Under the pieces are notes generated by a model. It was not told where the DNA came from. It did not search any database and was given only the letters and a program-made list of their open reading frames with translations. A DNA stretch of 13,533 nucleotides from Elusimicrobiota bacterium (GTDB lineage Bacteria; Elusimicrobiota; Elusimicrobia; Elusimicrobiales; Elusimicrobiaceae): assembly GCA_023393825.1 (NCBI GenBank), contig JAEXBW010000039.1, forward strand, positions 1 through 13,533. Reading direction: 5' to 3'. The translations under genes were made by a program, and so were the position numbers. Below, in pieces: positions 6,013-11,137 of the stretch (positions are counted from its first letter, which is position 1; each line of letters opens with the position of its first letter).

Positions 6013-6864
6013 ATGTCGCAAGAAAACAAAATAAAAGCCCTTATAGAACTTATCGGTAAAGAGCCTGCAATGCGCCCCCAGCTAAAGGCGCGCCTTGCGC
6101 AGGTTATTAAGGAACAGCCCAACGAGTTTAAGGCTTTTATTTCCGCCAGTTACGGCGCGCAGGTGCCTTTATGCGTGAAGGAAGTTGTAAACTCCCTCCA
6201 CAGAGAGGCTTTAAAGCAATCCTTCGCGTGGTTCTTTGACACCAAAAATCCGCCGCTTATAGAGGGCGTTATGCTGGTGGCAAAATTTTTAAACCCCGGT
6301 ATGAAAGACGCCGATATTTTGAAATCTTTTAAACAGCTTTACGCGCAGATGCATAATTATTTGGATAGTTCTTACGACGTATTTCATAAAGCGGAAGTGT
6401 TTGAGAGATTTATTTTTACCGATAATAATTTTAAGTTGGAAAGCCTTGCCGCCGACCCTAAACTTTTAAGTTTGCCCGATATGGTGCAAAGGCGCAGGGC
6501 GACGGGGTTTTCCATGGCGGTGCTTTACGCGCTGCTTGCCGAGGGCTTTGACGTTAAAACCTCTATCACAGACATAGCGGGAAAGCCGATAGTAATTTTT
6601 AGAGATACATTTACCGCAGAACCCGTTTATATTGATGTTATTTCCAATGGGCAGTTTGTAAGCGAAGAAGAATGCCATATTTACGCCGCAAGCCGCGGGC
6701 TTAAGTGGGATTCTTCCGTAGTAACTCCGCTTAATAATAAGCAGATTGTTAAAAGACTTCTAAATAATCTGGTTTACGTTTTTGGCCGCGCGGGTTTGGA
6801 ACCTCAAACCTACGACGCAGCCGGTTTGGAGCTTGTCAGACAATACTTAAAGACAGCAAAATAA
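6013..6864 (+). CDS. SirB1-like transglutaminase-fold protein
   Basis: The C-terminal half of this 283-aa protein resembles SirB1 / Transglut_core2 proteins. The blocks are LPDMVQRRRATGFSMAVLYALLAEGF (154-179, comparable to the family's GIPISLAVLYLEVARRLG), VYIDVISNGQFVSEEEC (205-221, comparable to IDPFNGG.LLSEE.C), and a terminal R-L-L-N-N-L helix (248-253). The N-terminal part (1-130) is helical and weakly conserved. No catalytic Cys is visible at the position expected for active transglutaminases, as is also true of SirB1, so a non-enzymatic or binding role is likely. It has no signal peptide and is cytoplasmic. AGAGGA (6001-6006) is a good ribosome site. It sits between era and cysK in one operon. 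The family assignment is moderate; the function is unknown. Confidence 0.72.
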   Translation: MSQENKIKALIELIGKEPAMRPQLKARLAQVIKEQPNEFKAFISASYGAQVPLCVKEVVNSLHREALKQSFAWFFDTKNPPLIEGVMLVAKFLNPGMKDADILKSFKQLYAQMHNYLDSSYDVFHKAEVFERFIFTDNNFKLESLAADPKLLSLPDMVQRRRATGFSMAVLYALLAEGFDVKTSITDIAGKPIVIFRDTFTAEPVYIDVISNGQFVSEEECHIYAASRGLKWDSSVVTPLNNKQIVKRLLNNLVYVFGRAGLEPQTYDAAGLELVRQYLKTAK

Positions 6865-6886
6865 ACTAAAACAAGGAGAAAACCGT

Positions 6887-7798
6887 ATGACAATACACAA
6901 TGATATTACGCGTTTCATCGGCAATACGCCGCTGTTAAAGCTTAATAATGTTGAGGGTGCCTCCTGTTGTAGCTTGTATACCAAACTGGAAATGTTCAAT
7001 CCGCTTTCAAGCGTAAAGGACAGAGCTGCGTTTTATATGATAAAAGATGCCGAAGAAAAAGGAATTCTTAAAAGCGGCTCAGTTATTGTAGAACCTACAA
7101 GCGGCAACACGGGTATAGCCCTTGCCTATATCGGCAAATTAAAAGGTTATAAAGTTATTCTTGCCATGCCTGAAACTATGAGTATGGAAAGAAGGAAACT
7201 TTTGGAATTACTGGGCGCACAGCTTGTGCTTACCCCCGGCCCTTTAGGAATGAAGGGCGCGGTGGCAAAAGCCGAGGAAATTTTAAAGGAAAATCCAGAC
7301 GCTTTTATGCCAAATCAATTTGCTAACCCCGCTAACGCGCGGGCGCATTTTGAAACCACAGGCCCCGAAGTCTGGGCCGCGCTTGAGGGCAAAATTGATA
7401 TTTTTGTAGCAGGCGTGGGAACGGGCGGCACTATAACGGGCGCGGGGGAATATCTTAAAAGCAAAAACCCCTCCGTTAAGCTTGTTGCCGTGCAGCCTGC
7501 AGCCAGCCCCGTACTTACGGGCGGCGCGGCGGGACCGCACAAAATACAAGGTATAGGCGCAGGGTTTGTGCCAAAACTTCTTAAGACGGAACTTATTGAC
7601 GAGATTATTGATATAGCCGACGCGGAAGCTTTTGAAGGCGCAAAAATGCTGCGTACGCAGGAAGGTTTGTTTTGCGGCATATCCGCAGGGGCGGCTTATA
7701 AAGCCGCGGCAAAACTTGCGGCGAGGGCCGAAAATAAGGGCAAGAACATAGTTGTTATTCTGCCCGATACAGGCGAAAGATACTTAAGTATGTTTTAA
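6887..7798 (+). CDS. cysK: Cysteine synthase (O-acetylserine sulfhydrylase)
   Basis: This PLP enzyme makes cysteine from O-acetylserine and sulfide. The 303-aa sequence has the N-terminal IGNTPL motif (11-16), the PLP-binding lysine K44 in SSVKDRAA, the substrate loop PTSGNTG (70-76), the phosphate-binding loop GVGTGGT (176-182), the QGIGAGFVP block (221-229), S266 in GISAGAA contacting the PLP ring nitrogen, and a PDTGERYLS end (293-301). AAGGAG (6873-6878) gives a clear ribosome site, 22 nt after the previous stop. It is the last gene of the era operon and is followed by a strong terminator. The related CysM and cystathionine beta-synthase are less likely because CysK-type motifs are intact and no extra domain is present. 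Confidence 0.94.
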   Translation: MTIHNDITRFIGNTPLLKLNNVEGASCCSLYTKLEMFNPLSSVKDRAAFYMIKDAEEKGILKSGSVIVEPTSGNTGIALAYIGKLKGYKVILAMPETMSMERRKLLELLGAQLVLTPGPLGMKGAVAKAEEILKENPDAFMPNQFANPANARAHFETTGPEVWAALEGKIDIFVAGVGTGGTITGAGEYLKSKNPSVKLVAVQPAASPVLTGGAAGPHKIQGIGAGFVPKLLKTELIDEIIDIADAEAFEGAKMLRTQEGLFCGISAGAAYKAAAKLAARAENKGKNIVVILPDTGERYLSMF

Positions 7799-7806
7799 AA
7801 TAAACG

Positions 7807-7839
7807 GGGCGCGTATGTCAAAAGTACGCGCCCTTTTTT
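7807..7839 (+). terminator. Intrinsic terminator of the era-cysK operon
   Basis: A perfect 9-bp stem GGGCGCGTA/TACGCGCCC (7807-7815 with 7825-7833), a 9-nt loop and a T6 run. The next gene starts 13 nt later and shows no promoter of its own, so some read-through into it is likely. Confidence 0.92.
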
Positions 7840-7852
7840 CTAGAGGGTAAAT

Positions 7853-9040
7853 ATGAAGAATATTTTTTTTGTTTTAGCCTTTTTATTTGTTTCTCCCGTT
7901 ATAAACGCGCAGGATTACTACCTTACTTCAGATAGAAACGAAACGTCAATTAACGTCAATAAAATAACCGATATGCCCGATGTTCTTAAAGAGCAGGGGA
8001 AAGATAAAAAATATCAGTCTGTAGTATTATCTTTTTCTAACGGGGAGGGCATTTTTGTTTTGGCTCCTATTACTTTTGAGAGGGAAATAACCTTAGAAGG
8101 CATAAGCCTTACGGATAAAAAGGACGAAGACTATTATATAGATATAAGCGTTAAAAATATTTCAAACAACCCTAAAGAAGAGTATGAAAAGTTTAAGAAG
8201 GAGGCAACCTCCGCCTCTGCTAAAATCACATCCGAAAAAGAAATTATTATAAGAGGCAAGAAAGTAAAAGAAGTCATTTTCTCCATGCCTAAGGGTGCCG
8301 CTGCGGCGGGATATATGTTGGATTATAAAAAGAATCTTTTATTTATAACCCAAGGTACGGACAAAAATATTATGCAGCATTCTGCCCAGGTTAAAAGGAT
8401 TATAGCCAGCATTGGCATTGTCCGTACGGTTCAAGATTCTGCCGCGGCGCAAACCGTTGCTCCCGCGCCTGCCGCAAAAAACACAGCGGTTGTTTCTCCT
8501 GCCGCAACAGTTGTTGCACCCGCGGAGGAAACCAACCCTGCCATAGCTGCCATGCAGCAGGCGGGCCTTAGCACCGCACAAGACGTGGAAGATACCGATA
8601 TTCACAGCCTTAAAGTTACGGCGCAGGGCAGCAAAACAAGTAAAGTTTCTTTTAAATATGCAGGCAGCAGTTATTATGTGCTTACTTCCTCTGACATTAA
8701 AACAACTTTGGAAGACGGCCGCGTTTACTTTGCATCGCGCCGCCGCGGCAAGAACATAATGTACCTTGAAGTTTCAAGCCAAAAAAGTAAAACTTTTTAT
8801 GCCTCCGTCATTAAAGAATATGGCGAGGGCCACGCGCTTAAGGCGCAGCCCGCAAAAGAACTTAAGCTTGGCGCAAATTCCGCCCGTCTGATAAGAAAGA
8901 CTGCGCTAAACAAGAGTGCGAATAATTATTTTATTAAGAAGGGTAATAGTTTTGTGCTTTCTTATATTGCCGATTCTAAGGATGATATTTATTTTGATGG
9001 GGTTGCCAAGGCCCTCCTTACCTCCTTCACTCAGGAGTAA
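7853..9040 (+). CDS. Secreted protein of unknown function, two domains with Ala/Pro linker
   Basis: I do not recognise this 395-aa protein. It has a signal peptide (residues 1-19, ending INA). Residues about 21-190 form one mixed alpha/beta domain, with a helical stretch around 107-123. An Ala/Val/Pro-rich, probably flexible linker covers about 196-226, and a second domain about 245-395 is rich in predicted beta strands and basic residues. There are no membrane segments after the signal and no cysteines, suggesting a periplasmic or exported protein. The ribosome site is GAGGG (7843-7847). No own promoter is obvious; expression may come from read-through of the cysK terminator just upstream. 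It has its own strong terminator, which overlaps a repeat module. Confidence 0.8.
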   Translation: MKNIFFVLAFLFVSPVINAQDYYLTSDRNETSINVNKITDMPDVLKEQGKDKKYQSVVLSFSNGEGIFVLAPITFEREITLEGISLTDKKDEDYYIDISVKNISNNPKEEYEKFKKEATSASAKITSEKEIIIRGKKVKEVIFSMPKGAAAAGYMLDYKKNLLFITQGTDKNIMQHSAQVKRIIASIGIVRTVQDSAAAQTVAPAPAAKNTAVVSPAATVVAPAEETNPAIAAMQQAGLSTAQDVEDTDIHSLKVTAQGSKTSKVSFKYAGSSYYVLTSSDIKTTLEDGRVYFASRRRGKNIMYLEVSSQKSKTFYASVIKEYGEGHALKAQPAKELKLGANSARLIRKTALNKSANNYFIKKGNSFVLSYIADSKDDIYFDGVAKALLTSFTQE

Positions 9041-9050
9041 AGGCGAAGAT

Positions 9051-9084
9051 ATTTGTTCTGTGCCGACTTATGCCGCTAGCAATT
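9051..9084 (+). repeat. Header module, copy 3
   Basis: It begins ATTTGTTCTGTGCC and includes GCTAGCAATTA. In this copy the sequence around GCTAGC has become the loop of a strong terminator hairpin. Confidence 0.6.
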
Positions 9085-9107
9085 AGGCGTAAGTCGGCTT
9101 CTTTTTT
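9062..9107 (+). terminator. Intrinsic terminator after the 7853 gene
   Basis: A 13-bp stem (9062-9074 with 9086-9098, GCCGACTTA...GCC against GGC...TAAGTCGGC, with one T-G pair) encloses an 11-nt loop containing GCTAGC. TTCTTTTTT follows. The loop and 5' arm belong to the repeat header. Confidence 0.9.
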
Positions 9108-9191
9108 ATTTTTTGCTTACTTGGGTACCGAGAGTCGCTCCGCTCCCATTCTTCTTTGTACACCGCGTTCGCAATAAAATAAAAAATAAGC
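9097..9191. repeat. Stem-enclosed conserved core, copy B
   Basis: The left arm GCTTCTTTTTTATTTTTTGC (9097-9116) pairs with 9171-9191 with one mismatch and one extra base. Inside it GGTAC (9124-9128) pairs with GTACACC (9158-9164) with a bulged A. The centre is the 19-nt core at 9129-9147, identical to that at 4655-4673. The bases after the core are partly conserved (GCG....AATAAAAT). The left arms of A and B are not alike, yet both pair with their own right arm. Confidence 0.65.
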
Positions 9192-9225
9192 TCAACCCCG
9201 CCTAATCACGCCGCCTGCTTGCAAA

Positions 9226-9253
9226 GTTGTTCTATCTCAAACGGCATAAATTA
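9226..9253 (+). repeat. Short header-like direct repeat
   Basis: GTTGTTCTATCTCAAACGGCAT resembles TTTGTTCTATCCCGAACGACAT 71 nt further right (9297), both followed by AT-rich sequence. It is an extra, diverged copy of the unit that ends the 73-bp block. Confidence 0.5.
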
Positions 9254-9326
9254 AAATTTACTCAAAATCTGAAAATCCACGCTGGCGTATGCTAGATTTG
9301 TTCTATCCCGAACGACATTAATAAAA
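9254..9326 (+). repeat. 73-bp block shared with 4708-4780
   Basis: It has the same orientation and the same position relative to the stem-enclosed core as in stretch A, but is separated from the core by about 60 bp of extra sequence. It contains the identical 20-bp run at 9264-9283. Confidence 0.65.
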
Positions 9327-9395
9327 TCCACGCTAAAAATATGTCAGCACAAATAAAATAAATAATTTTTAAACCTTATTAGTTCCCAAAAGATT

Positions 9396-9525
9396 GCGTG
9401 ATTTGATTAAGTTTGAGGTCGGTTTCGTTTTTATTTGGCGCAAGGAATATCTGGAGCGGCTGGAAGCCCGAATATCCGCAGTGCCTAAAAAAACGAAACC
9501 AACCCAAAGATAACAAATTGCTAGC
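9396..9525 (+). repeat. 130-bp dispersed module, copy B
   Basis: This is the inverted partner of 4424-4553, 108 of 130 bases identical without gaps by hand alignment. The rightmost 25 bp (9501-9525, ending AAATTGCTAGC) are identical. The shared frame ends at TAA 9511-9513. Confidence 0.8.
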
Positions 9526-9563
9526 CGCATAAACTATAACAGAAGAAAATAAAAAAATACCAA

Positions 9564-9594
9564 TAAAAAAAGCCCCCGCAAGAGCAGGGGCTTT
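9564..9594 (-). terminator. Intrinsic terminator of the nfeD-stomatin pair
   Basis: On the minus strand AAAGCCCC (9594-9587) pairs with GGGGCTTT (9576-9569) across a 10-nt loop, followed by a T-run (complement of 9565-9570). It lies 15 nt past the stop of the leftward gene. Confidence 0.88.
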
Positions 9595-9608
9595 AACTTC
9601 AGCAAAGT

Positions 9609-10580
9609 CTACTTTTGTAACCCAACCATCTCTTTAACTGCGCCTACCGCGCCAAGTATACCTGTCGCTTCATAGGGCATATAAACAATCTTATTGTCTT
9701 TGCCGCCCGTCATATTCTGCAATGCTTCAATATATCTTACCGAGATAAGATAATTTGCAGGATTGGAATATTCTTTAATATTTTCCGTAATAGCTTTAAG
9801 CGCCAAGGCTTCAGCTTCCGCCACTTTAATTCTGGCTTCAGCTATACCCTGCGCATCAAGAATTTTGGCCTGCTTTTGACCTTCGGCTCTGTTAATTTGG
9901 GCTTCTTTTTCGCCTTCCGCTTCTAAAATTTTAGAGCGTTTCTGGCCTTCCGCTTCCAAGATTATCGCACGGCGTTCGCGTTCCGCTCTCATCTGCTTTT
10001 CCATCGCATCTTTGATGGCTGGCGGGGGAGTAATATCTTGCAATTCCACGCGGTTTACTTTAACGCCCCATTTGTTGGAGGCTTCGTCAAGTATCGCTCT
10101 TAATTTTGCGTTAATCGTTTCGCGCGAAATTAAAGTTTGGTCCAATTCCAGTTCGCCAATTACGTTTCTTAATGTCGTCTGCGTAAGCTTTTCAATAGCC
10201 ATAGGCAGGCTGGCGACTTCGTACACGGCTTTAAGCGGGTCCGTAATCTGGAAGTAGATTAAAGCATTAATCTGTATGCTTACGTTATCTTTTGTAATAA
10301 CGTCTTGGCGGGGGAAGTCGTAAACAGTTTCTCTTAAGTCAATGCGTTCCAGCATTTGTATGTAAGAGAACGGTCTTCCGCCTATTTCTTTGGTAGATTT
10401 CCATTCTATCGGTCTGGGTTTATCCAACCACGGAATGATAAAGTTGGGGCCTGAAGTTAAAGTTTTGTAATAGCTTCCCAATCTTTCTATTACAATAATT
10501 TCGGCCTGTTTTACAATCTTGATACCGGCGGCAAAAAATATTATCGCCAATATAAAAAACGTTATAAATACTGATTCCAT
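9609..10580 (-). CDS. SPFH/stomatin-family membrane protein (QmcA-like)
   Basis: This 323-aa protein belongs to the stomatin/prohibitin (SPFH) family, membrane scaffolds that form oligomers in lipid microdomains. It has one N-terminal membrane segment (residues 4-20), then an SPFH domain (about 25-195) with typical blocks ERLGSYYKTLTSGPNFIIP (32-50) and RETINAKLRAILDEAS (153-168). A charged coiled coil (about 190-265) carries repeated AEGQK/AEGEK units (210-235). The C-terminal tail is hydrophobic and Gly/Ala-rich. The nfeD stop codon is directly followed by this ATG, and its GGGAGGAGA ribosome site lies inside the nfeD end, so the two are translationally coupled. The SPFH-NfeD pairing is a well-known gene neighbourhood. 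Its exact function in membrane quality control is inferred from the family. Confidence 0.93.
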   Translation of the reverse strand: MESVFITFFILAIIFFAAGIKIVKQAEIIVIERLGSYYKTLTSGPNFIIPWLDKPRPIEWKSTKEIGGRPFSYIQMLERIDLRETVYDFPRQDVITKDNVSIQINALIYFQITDPLKAVYEVASLPMAIEKLTQTTLRNVIGELELDQTLISRETINAKLRAILDEASNKWGVKVNRVELQDITPPPAIKDAMEKQMRAERERRAIILEAEGQKRSKILEAEGEKEAQINRAEGQKQAKILDAQGIAEARIKVAEAEALALKAITENIKEYSNPANYLISVRYIEALQNMTGGKDNKIVYMPYEATGILGAVGAVKEMVGLQK

Positions 10581-11012
10581 TTAATTCTCCTCCCTTTTAA
10601 CTGAAAGCGTTACGCCTTCCACTTTTTCCACCACAATATCGTCGCCCTTTTTAAGCGCGGTATTGCAATGTATATTCCACAAATCTCCGTCTATCTTTAC
10701 CGTACCCTTTTTATTATCTTCGGCAGAAACCTCAAATACTTTTGCTTTTTTACCGACGAGAGCGTCCACATTAGTTTTAACGTGGTGTTCCCCCTTATGC
10801 AGGTATTTAAGAAAGATAGGCCTTAATGTAAACAGCAGGGTAAATATTACAACCGCCCCGATGCCAAGCTGCCAATAAAGACCAAGCCCGAGCCAGCTTA
10901 AAAGTGCCGCCACAAAACACGCCAGACCGAAGCATGTAAGGGAAAAATCCATAGTAAAAACTTCCCCTATAAGCAACAGTACGCCCAAAACAAGCCAATA
11001 ATTTGCAGCCAT
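10581..11012 (-). CDS. nfeD: NfeD-family membrane protein
   Basis: This 143-aa protein has the short NfeD plan: membrane segments at about 5-20, 24-42 and 46-64, then a soluble OB-fold-like domain (about 80-143) with the family pattern VGKKAKVFEV...GTVKIDGDLWNIHC (86-116). NfeD proteins are partners of SPFH proteins and are thought to help them assemble or act in the membrane. It lacks the ClpP-like protease domain of the long NfeD form. GGAGG lies 8 nt before the ATG. It is first in a two-gene leftward unit and is divergent from the metalloprotease gene. I could not pick a convincing promoter for it within 11013-11100. Confidence 0.9.
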   Translation of the reverse strand: MAANYWLVLGVLLLIGEVFTMDFSLTCFGLACFVAALLSWLGLGLYWQLGIGAVVIFTLLFTLRPIFLKYLHKGEHHVKTNVDALVGKKAKVFEVSAEDNKKGTVKIDGDLWNIHCNTALKKGDDIVVEKVEGVTLSVKREEN

Positions 11013-11079
11013 TTGTTAACCTCCGTTTTAAGGTCTTACTTTATTTGATTGTATAATAAAAATCTTACAGAGTAAACTA

Positions 11080-11088
11080 TGGTATAAT
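11080..11088 (+). promoter_or_regulatory. Extended -10 promoter (TGG-TATAAT) for the metalloprotease
   Basis: TGG directly before a perfect TATAAT (11083-11088) predicts a start near 11095 and a leader of about 43 nt. No -35 matching TTGACA is found at normal spacing. Unlike dacB and era, this transcript has a proper ribosome site (GGAGG, 11127-11131). Confidence 0.65.
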
Positions 11089-11137
11089 TATTTTGTATTT
11101 TAATTTTTAAAGTTCTCTACGGGTACGGAGGAACACA

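Larger units (their letters stand above)
9041..9608. other. Gene-poor, repeat-rich intergenic stretch B
   Basis: About 570 bp between the convergent 7853 gene and the stomatin-like gene hold no gene. It is built from the same modules as stretch A. A header doubles as a terminator (9051-9107), then come the stem-enclosed core (9097-9191), a short header-like repeat (9226-9253), the 73-bp block (9254-9326), an unexplained AT-rich spacer (9327-9395), the 130-bp module in the opposite orientation to A (9396-9525) with a header on the minus strand (9515-9550), and the terminator of the leftward gene. Confidence 0.7.

Noticed and set aside
7315..7680. A 121-codon leftward open frame inside cysK
   Set aside because: It overlaps a motif-complete cysK on the other strand, has no ribosome site, and its composition mirrors that of cysK codons.
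9041..9340. CRISPR-like array from recurring TTTGTTCT units
   Set aside because: The repeated units are short, diverged and unevenly spaced, and there are no cas genes.
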